The notes: a model not told the origin generated them from the letters alone. DNA of 64,000 bases from Azorinus chamasolen (GCA_963576725.1 OY755241.1:2604001-2668000); one strand, 5' to 3'. Counted from the first letter of the stretch, positions 33,586-46,186 are shown. Numbers and translations are program-made.

Positions 33586-35440
33586 TAGGGCGAATCTCTG
33601 TTTGTAAACAAACCCGTCGATTTCGCGCATACGCAGTTAACTGGTGGGCAAAAAGACCAGTGACGCCTTATATATCCCTATGTAAACTTAAAAGGGTAGG
33701 CAACAGTTAGCCTACACATCATTTAATGACTGTGTTGGTTTTGAATTGTTGATTTCTGTACATTTACTGTATCCTCTGACTATAATGACAATTATGTTTT
33801 TGTTTCTAAGTATAGATACAACAAGAAGATTGAATAAATCGGCCCTATAAACTACCAGCTGAACTTTGAAAAAAAAAAAACACGCACAAAAAACCCCGAT
33901 CCCTTGATCTGGCCTTTCTTTGAAATGGGAGACATTCTTATATATTTGTTGGCCATGCCTGATATGTCGAATAATTTAGATCAACAGTATTAATTTTTTT
34001 TAATTCTCGTTTTATTTCAATAAGATCTAGATATTAAGTTATACAGTCTCATGTCGTTCATTCGTGTGTTGTAAATTGTCTTTCTGGCTACTGTACAGTA
34101 CCGTAGCAGATCTAGTAAAAGTATTTTAGAATAGATCTAGATCATATCTATATTATCTTTAGAACTATATTTCACGATAAACTACCTTTTTGAATATACA
34201 TGTATATAAATCGTTGGGATTTAATTCTGCTTAGCCATAGACCTAATTAGTCAAAACATAGTTATCTTCCATTGTTCGGGAAGCTATTTAACAAATCATA
34301 ACTTTAGACAATTGGCACATAGTTTGGCAGTTGTCACAATAGAAGCATTCCTGTTACGTAATAGTTCATAACTTTGTTGATAAGACAGTGTGTGATAGAT
34401 GGCAGTTCCGTGATCGCTGACCCTTGTCCCCTGCTGAGAAATTAGGGGATTTACTGACCATCTGGCACCTTTGATCGTTACTGTTTTCCTAGGTCTAGTA
34501 AGTAAATTAGCAGTATTTCGGATGAGTAAGTAATGTAATAATATAGTCTCCAACTGTCTTAAACAATTCATTTTTAGTATTAAAAAAAATCGTGTGTATT
34601 GTTAGAATCTTTGAATGCGGTTAATAAAAGTACTGACATTTGCAAAATGTAGACCCAGACAATATATACAGCTAAACAAGCAACCCTCTGACCAGGGTCT
34701 TCACTGTTTATTATTCAAAATCATATTGCAAATTTAAGTCTTATTATGTAATGAATGGGATCTACAGTTAAACAATGATGGGTCATTCCACCTTAAAATC
34801 TAAGCATTCAAAGATGTAACCCTTTCTCTAATGTAAGCGTGTGTAAACAGCGTAGACCCAGATCATACTGGGGCTGCTCTGTTTATTTATGAAATTGTAA
34901 TAGGTCCAACAGAACAATCCTGTCTACAAATGTCATTAGAAACATTAGCTTATAAATAGTCATGATATCATTATTTCTTACATGAATACTGAGCAGGGAA
35001 AGGGTTTGTGTATTTTACCAATATTTTTTATTTTTTCTGATTATAATTTTGTACTGTGCATTACCCATGCGTTGAAAAGCTTATATCTTTCAATTCCACA
35101 GGTTGTCATGTTAAACTTGTGTTATTTTGTTACATAACCGGCAAATAGTTTATTGTAGATCTGTCGTGTTATTTGTTGTTCAACCGACTCCAAATAAAGA
35201 TGTTTGTATCGTGTAAATTCATCTTCCAGAATCAATTTTCGGTTCATTTTTATGTTTTTACATGTACTATCGATGTAACTATCATCAACGATTGCACCAT
35301 AATCGTTTTTTATTAATTTTAACAGAAGTTTTCAAAGTGCTGTCAATGTTTCTGTTATTGTTTACATATCAGCTGTCAGTCTTTTTGCCCACCAAGCTTT
35401 TCTCGGCTAAGATAACAGGTGCGCGTGACGTCACGGCGAT
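33586..35440. mobile_element. TAGGGCGAATC repeat, copy 1 (3' end truncated)
   Basis: A 1.86-kb non-coding repeat starting TAGGGCGAATCTCTG matches 36215..38995 throughout but ends at GGCGAT without the terminal inverted repeat. It ends 372 bp before the TTC19-like start codon and carries a CRE-like TGACGTCA at 35426..35433. It also contains TTAA MITE fragments. Confidence 0.8.
35426..35433. promoter_or_regulatory. CRE-like TGACGTCA site upstream of TTC19-like gene
   Basis: A perfect cAMP-response-element palindrome lies in the end of the repeat about 380 bp upstream of the ATG. The same site is present in the second repeat copy in intron 1 (38974..38981). Function is inferred only. Confidence 0.35.
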
Positions 35441-35812
35441 TTAATGATGTCATTATTTCTTACATTGGTATTCGTGGAGTGAAAGGTCAGGGATGCAATA
35501 TTTGTTCACAGCAGAGAAATAGTTTAGCACTTCTTCAAATGAAACCAGTAGCCTTAAGAAATGAAAAAATCTCAAATTCAGTGACAAAGTAAATTGAAAT
35601 GGACAGTAGTTGATCCTTTGCCAAAGCGCATTCGATATACGAATCGGAAATTTGATATTCAACTCATTGATACCATGTAAAGAATACTGCAGTGTCTGCA
35701 ACGCTTTGGTTAAATTTAGATTGACGCAGAAAGTCCCCCACCAAACTTTGAGTAAATGTAATGGTACATAGGGCAGTTCAATTAATTTAAGTAACGTTGC
35801 TTCCAAAACAAC

Positions 35813-35973
35813 ATGGCGTCTTTCATGAGTAGAACGGTTGGGATGGCTGCAATATTTCGAAGAAGCGTTCAAAGAATGGGAATTATTTCGGACACGAAAT
35901 GTTTAATGCGTTTTAATACAAAACATACAGGGTTCCTTAAACAAGCTAGGCGTATGTCGACCTACACGCTACG
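35813..35973 (+). CDS. TTC19: TTC19-like gene, exon 1 (mitochondrial targeting region)
   Basis: ATG 35813 opens 53 codons plus two bases, ending CTACG|GTAAGG, a strong splice donor. The peptide is rich in Arg and hydrophobic residues, lacks acidic runs (MASFMSRTVGMAAIFRRSVQ…) and looks like a mitochondrial presequence. Joining to the exon at 48158 keeps the frame and makes an Arg codon across the junction. I chose this ATG because the context AACATGG is good and the frame feeds directly into the TPR exon. The antisense ORF over this interval is a shadow. The exon sits between two copies of a TAGGGCGAATC repeat, so its promoter is probably within 35441..35812. Confidence 0.78.
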
Positions 35974-36214
35974 GTAAGGTGACTAAGATCTCTCACTGAG
36001 TTGCATAAGCTTTGCGTAAGTCCTGATATTTAATACACAGCTCAAGGTGAATCGGTCGTTTGAATACTCTATTTCTTGGGGTTAAAATATATATACTAAA
36101 TTTAAATGTACATATTCTATGAAATATAAATTAACACATTAATGCATAATGCTTATATTTTCAATTTGGAACTTGTACATGATCCTATAGTTCACATTTG
36201 TGTGATACTCTAAA

Positions 36215-38995
36215 TAGGGCGAATCTCTGTTTGTAAACAAACCCGTCGATTTCGCGCATGCGCAATCAACTGGTTGGCAAAAACACCAATAAGAACCTAT
36301 GTATCCCAATGTAAAAGCTAAGCAACAGTTAGCATACACATCATTTAACGACTGTTGGTTATGAATTGTTGATTTCTGTACATTTACTATATCTTCTGTC
36401 TATAATGACAGTTATGTTTTTGTTTCTAAGGATAGATACAACAAGAAGCTTGAATTAATCGGCCCTATAAACTACCAGCTGAACTTTGAAAAAAAACCCC
36501 ACTAAAAACCTGATCCTTTGATCTGGCCTTTCTTTGAAATGGGAGGCATTCTTATTTTTAATTGTTTGGCATGCCTGATATGTCGAATAATTTAGATCAG
36601 CAGTATTTAAAATTTCAATTCTCGTTTTATTTTAATATTATAAGATCTAGATATTAAGATATACAGTCTCATGTCGTTCATTCGTGTGCTGTAAAATTTC
36701 TTTCTGGCTATACTGTACAATACCGTAGTGCTCAGATCTAGTAAAAGTATTTTAGATTAGATCTAGATCATATCAATCTATATTATCTTTAGAACTATAA
36801 TTCACAATAAACTACCTTTTTAAATATATCTAAATCGTTGGGGTTTGATTATGCTTAGCCATAGATCTTATTAGTCAAAACATAGTTATCTTCTATTGTT
36901 CGGGAATCTGTTTAACAAATCATAACTTTAGACAATTGGCATATTGTTTGGTAGTTGTTACATTAGAAGCATTCCTGTTATGTAATAGTTCATAACTTTG
37001 TTGATAAGACAGTGTGTGATAGATGGCAGTTGTGTGATCGCTGACCCATGTCCCCTGCTGAGAAATTAGGGGATTTACTGACCATCTGGCACCTTTGATC
37101 GTTACTATTTCCCTAGGTCTAGTAAGTAAATTAGCAGTATTTCGGCTGAGTAAGTAATGTAATAATATAGTCTCCAACTGTCTAACACAACTAATTTTCA
37201 GTATTCAAAACTAATAGTTTGTATTGTTAAAATCTTTGAATGCGGAAATAAAAGTACTGGCGTTTGAAAAATGTAGACCCAGACAATATATTTAGCTAAA
37301 ATTGCAACCCTCTGACCAGGGTCCTCTCTGTTTTATTATTCAAAATCATATAGCAAATTTAAATCATATTATATAAGGAATGGAATCTACAGTTAAACAA
37401 TGACGGGCCATTCCACCTTAAAATTTAAGCATTCAAAGATGTAATCCTTTCTCTAATATAAACGTGTTTTCATATATTTGCAAACAACATAGACTCCTAT
37501 AGGAGCCGTATGATCTGGGTCTGCTCTGTTTATTTATGAAATTTTAATAGGTCCGACTCTACAGTTTCTACCAATAAAACAATCCTGTCTACAAATGTCA
37601 TTAGAAACATTAGCTTATAAATAGTCATGATATCGTAACAGAATAACAAGAATGTTTTCTTAGTTATACAATTCATAAACATATGTTTATTTGTTTAAAA
37701 CTCCTAGCCCTTTATAAACAGATTTGCAAATGATTAGACTCAGATCAGATTGCAAATAGAAGCTGTTTGATCAGGGGGTCTGCTCTGTTTGCTTATCCCT
37801 TTACCGTACATAAACAGTTTTCCTGCCTTTGCAAACAGAGTAGACCATGATCTGAAGGCTATTGGAGCTGTATGATCAGGGCCCACTCTATTTGCTTATG
37901 AAATTATATCAGATCCGACTCTTCATTTCTACCAGTACCAAAACATTTAAGGCATGTGTTTCTATACCATTATATATATTAATGATGTCATCTTTTTCTG
38001 ACATAAATATTCAACAGGGAAAGGATTAAAAACCATCTACAACCAACATTAAGTTACGAATTCAGCAAAAAATGTATACCTGATATTACCCGGCAACAGA
38101 AGTAAAAGTTATGAAAATATCGACGCTTTTTCACGTGCTTGCAAACAGAGTAGACCCGGATCAGGGTATTCTCTGTTTTCTTATGAATTTATGTCGGATC
38201 TGACTCTACAGATTTTTCCAATACCAAAACATCCTCAGTACATATGCTATTATAAAAATTAACTTAATAAATATTCATGATATCAGTATTTCTTACGAGA
38301 ATAGTCACGGAGTAAAGGGTCCCAGTCAATTTATATGTGTATTACGATGTCAACTCTTAATTCTGGGTGAAATTTCACGCCTTATGATTTTAAATAAATT
38401 TGCAACAAATAACGTTTTTGTCATGATTGGTAGTATAGTATCCTGTGATAGGAACTTTGTGACACATCTTTAGAAATGCATGTACTTTTGTTACTCTAAT
38501 CAATTATACCCTTTAGATATGACCCTTTATCAAATACAGTTAATACTTGTGTATTTTACCAATATTTAACTTTTTTTCTGATTATAATTTTGTACTGTGT
38601 ATTACCCATGCTTTGAAAAGCTATAAATATCTTTCAATTCCACAGGATTTCATGTTAAACTGTTGTTATTTTTGTTACATATCGGCAAATAGTTTATTGT
38701 AGACCTGTCGTGTTATAATTTGTTGTACAACCGACTCCAAATAAAGATTTTTGTATCGATTAAATTCATCTTCCAGAATCAATTTACGGACCATGTTTAT
38801 GTTTTTACACATACTATCGATGTAATTATCATCAACGATTGCACCATAATCGTTTTTTATTAATTTTAACAGAAGTTTTCAAAGTGCTGTCAATGTTTCT
38901 GTTATTGTTTACATATCAGCTGTCAGTCTTTTTGCCCACCTAGCTTTTCTCGGCTAAGATAACAGGTGCGCGTGACGTCACGGCGATTCGCCCTA
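36215..38995. mobile_element. TAGGGCGAATC repeat, copy 2, with both TIRs, in TTC19-like intron 1
   Basis: Ends TAGGGCGAATC and GATTCGCCCTA are an 11-bp inverted repeat. The body matches copy 1 except for about 0.9 kb of extra MITE sequence at roughly 37.63..38.55 kb. The paired minus-strand ORFs (34296..34571 and 36920..37177) differ mainly at amino-acid-changing sites, so I do not call a gene. Confidence 0.78.
37690..38320. mobile_element. TTAA-type family B MITEs inside copy 2
   Basis: Several copies of GCAAACAGAGTAGACC…GGTCTGCTCTGTTTGC palindromes, each ending in GGGAAAGGATTAA-like sequence. They explain the extra length of copy 2 relative to copy 1. Confidence 0.6.
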
Positions 38996-39007
38996 TAGTG
39001 TCTACTG

Positions 39008-39247
39008 TGATATCAAGCTACTTTCGGTTTTAACGGTATCCCGGCGGCAACCATCACAAAAATAGCATGCTGTCTTATAGCTCATTGATCCTGAAAGTGC
39101 CGTGCAGATAGTGTAAACAAATGTAAACTACCTCCAGATACTGAGAAATTCAATATACTTTTAATTCAGTGCAGACACTGATCAGAATGAGAAGGGGGGG
39201 GGGGGGGGGGGGGGGAAATCATCAAAACTGAAAGTAGCTTGATATCA
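39008..39247. mobile_element. 240-bp inverted-repeat element with internal poly-G
   Basis: GTGATATCAAGCTACTTTCG at the left is matched by CTTGATATCAC at the right. About 24-bp arms carry one mismatch. A run of roughly 28 G sits inside (about 39187). A second, partial copy begins at about 39382. Confidence 0.7.
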
Positions 39248-40353
39248 CCATTTAGAGTATAAATGGAATAATGAGCATATAATATTTCAGCCATGATAGT
39301 AACTGTAGAATTAGATCTATTAATTCATAAGCGAAAAGAGCAGACCCTGATCAGATAGTTCACATCTGTGTACTCTAAATGGTGATATCGAGCTACTTTC
39401 GGTTTTAACGCTATCCCAGAGAATGTAAGACGGCACCTGTCACAAATTAGCATGCTGTCTTACGGGTCATTAATGAGACTACCTGATCAGACTGCTCTTA
39501 CAGGAACCATCTGATCTGGGTATACTCTGTTTACAAATGCGTATATATGAGGGAAAAGGTTAATAAAACTCTTGATGATGTGTAGTGGCATTCTATTCCA
39601 CTCAGTATTCAAGTCTTCTGTCATGGATGTTATGACATTCTGACATCCAATTTCCCATACTTGAAATGCAGATATAATAAGAACGTGGTCTATTGGTCAA
39701 ATTTTAATAAGACTGATCACCGTCTGAAATAAACGAGATGAATTTGCTAAGTAATCAGGTGCAGATCCAGAATTTCAAAATTTAGGGGGGGGGGGGGGGG
39801 GGGGGGGGAGGTTGTTGTTGGATTTTTATGTTTGATGACATAAAAAACTAAATAGTGTGTTTGTAATACATGTTGGAAAAGTTCATAATCGGGTATCGGG
39901 TGAGGGAAATAAAAAATCATTGTTTTATTGATTTTTAGTAGATCTAGATCTAAAATATTACTAAAAAAAAAGTTTGTTTGGGCAATTTTAGGGGGGTATA
40001 AGCCGGCTCCGCCCCCTCTTAATCGGCGCCTATAACATAAATAGAGGATCTTACATGAGTGTTCATTACAAATTGGTTTTATGAAACAAATTTACTATAA
40101 TAATATGACACGAGCTTTAGAAATGAATTTGCTAATTAATCAAGTATAACATAAACATGTGTACTTCACTACATGTAATCTAATAAACAATGTATAAAAA
40201 ATGTACTAGTGCATTTCCGCGAAATACGGCACTCTGTTACGGCACTCCCACATGGCAGATTATGTGATAAACATGTGTACTGCATTAATCTAATAAACAG
40301 TGCAATGTAATTATATGCAGATCTAACTAACATGTACATTTATTTATGTTTTT
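39248..40353. other. Non-coding intron sequence with MITE remnants and poly-G
   Basis: Holds family-B MITE pieces (39.29..39.57 kb), a G-run at 39786 and a half-copy of the GGATCTTACATGAGTGTTCA foldback seen complete at 52731. No exons seen. Confidence 0.5.
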
Positions 40354-40545
40354 AGCTCCTCTGTTTTGAAGAAATCACGAGCTATTGTCGTAACTCCGGC
40401 GTCCACGTTGTCGTTCTCGTCTGAAATCTTAACATTGACCATAACTTCTTCAATTTTTCATGTACAACCTTCGTTTTTGGTATGCATGTTCATCTTGACA
40501 CTGACGACAGATGAGCGTTGGCACCTGCTTGCGGTGCTCTTGTTT
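40354..40545 (+). mobile_element. Short tandem-core-type element (192 bp)
   Basis: Follows T5, begins AGCTCCTCTG…ACGAGCT, has a GGCGTCCACGTTGTCG module, and ends with the stem-loop GCACC-TGCTTGC-GGTGC followed by TCTTGTTT. It is the minimal version of the family architecture, with about one core unit. Confidence 0.7.
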
Positions 40546-40820
40546 GTGCCTTGTATTTTTCACATGTGTATTGTCTGTCCAGGGAGGTAACTCGAAACAA
40601 AAGGTTATTATCCACTAATAAGGCAATATAATAAAAGGTGTCACTCCACCAATTGTGGGTAATCCTTTAAATCCCACAAGTGTTTGATAGGGGATAATTC
40701 CAGAGAAAGTGCTGGTCAGTCAAGTGTGCACCAAAAAATCTCTGGTATGTTGGGTAATGTGGGCATGAGTGTTGTCCTGCTTCAAACTGTCTGCTTCACC
40801 TTGCGTATACAGGGACAGTT

Positions 40821-40974
40821 GTATTTGTAGCTGGGTAGAGATTGTGGTGAAGCAATACGCTTTAGACTGTATACATATATGGCTTTATAGCTCGGTCTGT
40901 AGAGTGTTGGCATGGTAGGCCAAAAGCCCTGGGTTCAAACTACAGTCAAGTCACAACTTTTTCATCATGTTACA
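40821..40974 (+). repeat. tRNA-containing dispersed repeat, copy B (decayed)
   Basis: Shares the upstream GTAGCTGGGTAGAGATTGTG, the tRNA-like body and the T5-CATGTTACA tail with copy A. T-stem and D-arm pairing are damaged, so it is not a functional tRNA. Confidence 0.75.
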
Positions 40975-41090
40975 TTTGACGCTCAAAGTAAATAACCCGC
41001 AGGGTGTTTAAATGAAAAAGATTTGTAGTAATAAGAAACCCATTGAGTGTTCTTTGAATAAGAATTTGGGACAAATTCTTGTGTAGAGGA

Positions 41091-41254
41091 GGTATGTGTA
41101 GTGGGGTAGAGATTGTGGTGAAACAATTGATAGACTTTAGACTGTGTAGTCTGATAGCTCTGTCAGTAGAGTTTTGGCATGGGATTCATGGTAATTAAGC
41201 TAAAGGCCCTGGGTTCAAACCCCAGTCGAGTCGCAGCTTTTTCACCATGTTACA
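41091..41254 (+). repeat. tRNA-containing dispersed repeat, copy C (decayed)
   Basis: Same unit as copies A and B with an insertion of about 16 nt in the anticodon loop region. Box B (GGTTCAAACCCC) and the tail are well kept. Confidence 0.75.
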
Positions 41255-41313
41255 CAATGAAACTTCATCACTGTAACACTTGGATTTAGCAATAGCTTCA
41301 AGTTTGTTTGTTT

Positions 41314-41739
41314 TAGCTCACCTGGCACTTTGTGTATTGTGAGGAGGCTGTCTCTGGCGTCCATAGTCGTGCGTACATGCGTCATCAACAATTTACTTAA
41401 ACATTTTCTTCTCTGAAACCACAATGCCTAGTGCCTTGATATTTGGTATGTAGCTTGATCTAATGGTCCTCTACAAAGATTGTTCAAATTATGATCCATG
41501 GACCAAAATTACTCTAGAGGGCACATTTTTAGCCCAATCTTCATTGGTCAGAATCATTGTCTTGATAAAAATCAATATACTAAATCTTTGAAAATCTTGT
41601 TCTGCAGAACCACTGCTCATGATCCACTATCAACATTGTTCCTAAGGTCAATATTGGCCCTACCCATGGGCTACCCAGCAAAAATCATTAATCTATGGTA
41701 ATCAGGTGAGCGATTAAGGGCCATCTTGGCCCTCTTGTT
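41314..41739 (+). mobile_element. Short tandem-core element, AGCTCACCTGG type
   Basis: Starts AGCTCACCTGG after a T-run and ends AATCAGGTGAGCG with the stem-loop AGGGCCA-TCT-TGGCCCT and CTTGTT. About two core units separate the ends. The 5' CTCACCTG and 3' CAGGTGAG are inverted. Confidence 0.75.
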
Positions 41740-42470
41740 AGTATGTAGCATTATCTAATGGCCCTCTACAAAGATTGTTCAAATTATGATCCCGGACCAA
41801 AAATGGCCCGCCCAGGGGCATATTATATAAGTTTTTCATAGGAAAATATTTAAAAATCTTCTCTAAAACTGTAAGGCCTAGATCTTTGATATTTGGTATG
41901 TAGCATCATCTAAAGGTCCTCTAAAAAGATTGTTCAAATTATGACCAGTGGACCAAAAATGGCCCCACCCTGGAGCGTATCAGTTTTTCATAGGAAAATC
42001 TTCAGAAATCTTCTTTGAAACTGTAAGGCCTTCTTCTGGCCTCCGTCCATCTATGTAGACGATGGATTGCGCCCTGTTGAGGTTATAGAGCAACGTCTGT
42101 GATGGCTGTGAAGACCAATCCTTGAGTGGCAGTCCTTGTTGCAGACATCACAAATGAAGACTGAACAGTCTTGGTGAACCACTGCCAGACATTTCTGTAT
42201 TTTCTGTCTCTGCTGTTGGCAACGACGGGTTTCTGCCACCTTCACTCCTTTGTGAACAGCAAGCCTCCAAGACAAGCGTTTGCTTGCTGTGTCCTTCCAT
42301 GTGTCGACATTAATGTTTGCTGACTTGAGGTCCCTATGGCCTAGACCTTTTATAATTGGTATGTATAGCATCATCTAATGGTTTTCTATCAAGATTGTTC
42401 AAATTGTGACCCCAGGGCCAAAGTGGCCAACCCCATGGTTTATCAGTTTTTAGCTGACCTGAGCAAAGCT
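41740..42470 (+). repeat. Further tandem-core units interrupted by a LINE fragment
   Basis: Core units with TTGGTATGTAGCATCATCTA and CTCTACAAAGATTGTTCAAA continue on both sides of the LINE fragment at about 42027..42350. Confidence 0.65.
42051..42374 (-). pseudogene. LINE 3' fragment: C-terminal region with C2H2 zinc finger
   Basis: The minus strand encodes WKDTASKRLSWRLAVHKGVK and, near the end, FICDVCNKDCHSRIGLHSHH. This is the arrangement at the extreme C-terminus of some LINE RT proteins (a DxW…RxxWR segment, then a C2H2 finger). The RT itself is absent, so it is a 5'-truncated remnant. The first residues of the open frame come from the surrounding repeat. Confidence 0.6.
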
Positions 42471-43100
42471 GGACACTTAGTAAACCGGAATCCTCTCTAA
42501 ACGGGACAAAATTCTCTGTCCCGTTTTATTCCTTCTTTATTTTTATACATGTGAGATTCCTCTCAATACTGGAATCCTCTTTACTCCTGAAACCGAATGA
42601 ACCTTGAAACATTTTTGCAAGATATGTGCTATAAATTTCCCCTATATACCGGACAGCAGGCTAAGAGCTTGACACATCCCTTAATCACAGCCTGGGGCAG
42701 TAAAACTTAATACCTGTTTAACAGTTATCGCTAGGTGCTGAAAATTCATGGTCTATCCGGACTCAATTATGACCTGTCGATGCCTTGAGATTAACTAATG
42801 TGTGAAAAATACAAACTGGTGTTTAATTGGGTGATGTAAAACAAGCAATTGTTTGATCTCTTATTTACCTACGAGAATATCGCTGATGGTTGCTTTTAAA
42901 GGCATTTCAAAGCTCCTTATATAAGTGACCCCCCCATATACACAGTATCCAGCTGTGCTGATTGATTCCCTGGAGTGTTCCTGCAGTGTCCAGTCAGGGT
43001 CAATGACCATATGAGATAAAGTTATGCAATTATACCCTTGATCCAGGTAGATGGGCATATAAAGTGCTAGGCAGTACATTATACCAGTTTTTGTGTGAAA
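42471..43100. other. No gene recognised in this intron segment
   Basis: A TCCTCTCTAAACGGGACA/TGTCCCGTTT hairpin-like stretch (about 42490..42530) is the only structure noticed. Confidence 0.4.
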
Positions 43101-43560
43101 TGACCAATAAAAATATCTTTAAACGGCTTTTAACCCTAAAATTCCCTCATATAAACCTGTTTTTACGCATTAGTAAACATAGTAGACCCAGATCAGATGG
43201 CTCCTATAGAAGCCATCTGATCAATGTCTGCTCTGTTTGCTTTTGACATGATATAGATTGGATTCTACAGTTTTTGTCAAAGCAAAAACTTCTGCTTATA
43301 GAAATAATGTGTTTTCTGCATAAAAAATAAGAGTAGACCCAGATCAGACGGCTCCTATAGAAGCTGTCTGATCAGGGTCTGTTCTGTTTGCTTTTGACAC
43401 GATATAGATTTGATTCTACAGTTTTTATCAAAGCTAAAACTTCTCTTTATGGAAATAAAGTGTTTTTTTTACGCATTAGCAAACATAGTAGACCCAGATC
43501 AGTTTTTGTCAAAGCAAACAGGGAAAGGATTAATACGTGTTTCGAAATAATTCTAGCTCT
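43101..43560. mobile_element. Three adjacent family-B MITE copies
   Basis: Three repeats of AGTAGACCCAGATCAGA with centre CTCCTATAGAAG and arms to CTCTGTTTGC (43.17, 43.33, 43.49 kb), each followed by the CTACAGTTTTTGTCAAAGC segment. They look like tandem or partial duplications. Confidence 0.65.
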
Positions 43561-44320
43561 AGGTGTAAATATCTGATAATCAGTCAATTAAACGGGTCAT
43601 TAGTTTTTTAACAAATGAAATTGAGAAGAGTTACTCATTTTGTGGGTAACAGTAATTATTAATTGACAATAATTTTGATTAACTTAAATCATTATTTGTT
43701 TTCAAAATCAAATTCAAATAAATACAATTAATAGCAAGGAGAAAAGTCTTTATCAAACACCTACATTTCAACTAAATGCCAATAATAAAGACAATATTAC
43801 ATGACTCGCATAATAAAAAATATTAAAATAAATGATCATAATGATACTAAATACTGTTTCTCAATCACATAAATTAACTTCAGAAATAAACAAAACATTA
43901 TGTAAAGAAATCAAAGATAATCAAACTATCACTTCATTTACCTGCAGATATTTTATCAATAATTCTACTGTATATGGTAGACTTGATAATTGACTATTGA
44001 TATCCAGCTGTGAAATTCCCAGTGTGGCACCATAGAGCCCCCAAAATACACAGCATGGGGTTAATGGGTCAACATTCCTTTCGAAATGCCTTTAACTATG
44101 AAAACAAATTGTCTGCACAGATAATGTATTCACACTGTGAAACTTGTTTTAATTGTTGATTTATGGATAATTTGGATAATAATTTATTGGTACATGTAAT
44201 TAAAATACAAAATGTAGGTGTAGGTGTACATGTACACTGGATGATAGATTATGGTCTTATATAAAAACCTCTCCAAATCGGAATCCCCTCTTAACCAGAA
44301 TTTTTACCTGTCCCCAACCT
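43561..44320. other. AT-rich intron sequence, nothing recognised
   Basis: Very AT-rich, no repeat unit or ORF of note. Confidence 0.4.
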
Positions 44321-44329
44321 TAAATCTCG

Positions 44330-45340
44330 GATGAGTTCAAAAATGGGTCATGTGGGGTCAAAAACTAGGTCACCAGGTCAAATAGTAGAAAAACCTTCTG
44401 AACACTCTAGAGGTCACATTTTCAGCCCAATCTTCATGAAACTTTATCAGAATTAATGTTTTGATAAAATCTCGGACGAGTTTGAAAGTGGGTCACATGG
44501 AGTCTAAAACTAGGTCACTAGGCCAAACAGTAGAAATACCTTGTGAATACTCAAGTGGTCACATTTTTAGTCCAATGTTCATGAAACTTAGTCAGAATGA
44601 TTGTCTTGATAGAATCTTAGACAAGTTCGAAAGTGGATCAAGTGGGGTCAAAAACTAGGTCACATGTTCAAATAGTAGAAAACTTTGTGAACACTCTAGA
44701 GGTCACATTTTTTGTCCAATCTTTATGAAACTTTGTCAGAATGATTGTTTTGATAAAATCCGGGATTTGTTTGAAAGTGGGTGACTTGGGATGAAAAACT
44801 AGGTTAAATGGTAGGAAAACCTTGTGAACACGCTAGAGGTCACATTTTTAGCCCAGTCTTCATGAAACTTAGTTAGAAAAAGTGGCCTGATAAAATCTTG
44901 GAAGAGTTTGAAAGTGGGTTAAGGGGGGCAAAAAGTAGGTCACTAGGTCATATCTTAGAAAAATCTTGTTAACACTCCAGCGGCCACATTTTTAGCCCAG
45001 TCTTCCTCAAACTTGCTCAGAACGTTTGTCTTGATGATATCAAGGCCGAGTTTGATCATGGTCAGGTGGGATAAAAAAAAGTAGGTCACTAGGTCAAATC
45101 TTAGAAAAATCACTACAGAGGTCACATTTTTAGTCAAATCTTCATTGCTTAGAATGATTGTCTTGATAAAATCAATATTATAAATGTTTGAAAATCTTGT
45201 TCTCCAGAACCACTGCTTATTATCCACTATCAACATTGTTCCTTTAGGTCAATATTGGCCCCATCCTGGGACTACCCAGCTATAATCTTAAATCTATGGT
45301 AATCAGGTGAGCGATTAAGGACCATCTTGGTCCTCTTGTT
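44330..45340 (+). repeat. Tandem array of about 153-bp units with CTTGTT stem-loop end
   Basis: About six units (GGTCACATTTTTAGCCCAAT, TTTGAAAGTGGGTCA, AAACTAGGTCACTAGGTCA) lead into a 3' end GGTGAGCG, stem-loop AGGACCA-TCT-TGGTCCT, CTTGTT. Compared with 41717 both stem strands changed (GGCC to ACC/GGT), so pairing is preserved. No 5' hairpin was found. Confidence 0.75.
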
Positions 45341-45409
45341 TATGGGTAAATCTTTAGAAATCTTCTCCGAAACTGTAATGCCTAGACCTTTGAAATTTGG
45401 TATGTAGTA

Positions 45410-45529
45410 TCAAGATTGGTTTCAAGCTACATAATTCTAAAATTTTACTTTCCTGTAGTAAATGCTCCTTTTGGGTAGATTCATTCAAAGTTGCTGGATC
45501 TAAAAATAGCCTATGGAGGAAAGGGTTAA
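45410..45529. mobile_element. Half-copy of family A MITE
   Basis: The right half only, from GGTTTCAAGCTAC to GGAAAGGGTTAA. Confidence 0.6.
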
Positions 45530-45715
45530 TTTACATATCTAATATCTGGACCTTGGTGGTTTCATCTTTGGCTTGCCCATCAGTGATATAATCCTGTCCG
45601 TTGCAACCTTGACCCGACAGCCGTTCCCCATAGAGATGCATTTTGATGCCTTTGCTAACAGAATAGACCAAGATCAGCATTCTGATCAGGGTTTACTGTT
45701 TACTCATGATATTAT

Positions 45716-45944
45716 TTAACCCATTCCCTAATAGGCTATTTTTAGGTCCAGCCTCTTTAAATAAATCTACCGAAAAGGAACATTAGCTAGAGAAAAGGAA
45801 AATTTTAGAATTTTGTAGTTTGAAACCATTGTGATAAATAGAGCACTTGCTCCTATATGAGCAAATGCTCTATTTATCACAATGGTTTCAACAGGTGACT
45901 TTTACAGAGGCATAGAAAGGCGTATTTATGGAGGAAAGGGTTAA
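45716..45944. mobile_element. TTAA-flanked MITE, family A, reverse orientation
   Basis: TTAACCCATTCCCT … GGAAAGGGTTAA with the GAGCACTTGCTCC-TATATGAGCAAATGCTC hairpin in the middle, inverted relative to the 31-kb copy. Confidence 0.75.
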
Positions 45945-45954
45945 CCAATGGGCC

Positions 45955-46186
45955 TTAACCCATTCCCTCATATTGATGCTTTTTGTCGCCTCTGTAAAAG
46001 TCTGTCTTTGAAACCAATTTGATAAATAGAACATTAAATTTTGCTCTACCGAAGCAAATACTCTATTTATCACAATGATTTAAAACTACAAAAGTCTAAA
46101 CATTTCCATTTCTCTACAAAATACTCCTTTTCGGTAGCTTAATTTGAAGAGGGATCCAAAAATAGCCTGTATGTGGGAATGTGTAA
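45955..46186. mobile_element. MITE family A, 3' terminus decayed
   Basis: Begins TTAACCCATTCCCTC 10 bp after the preceding copy and runs to GGGAATGTGTAA, a mutated terminus. The hairpin arms are diverged. Confidence 0.65.

Noticed and set aside
34296..34571. 91-codon minus-strand ORF conserved in the second repeat copy (36920..37177)
   Set aside because: The two versions differ mostly by amino-acid-changing substitutions and match no family, so conservation reflects repeat duplication.
35453..35872. 139-codon minus-strand ORF over the TTC19-like exon 1
   Set aside because: Antisense shadow of the promoter and exon 1; no domain, and the plus-strand reading joins cleanly to the TPR exon.
40881..40953. 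Second and third tRNA-like copies as tRNA genes
   Set aside because: Stem pairing is broken in copy B and the anticodon loop is interrupted in copy C; they are repeat relics.
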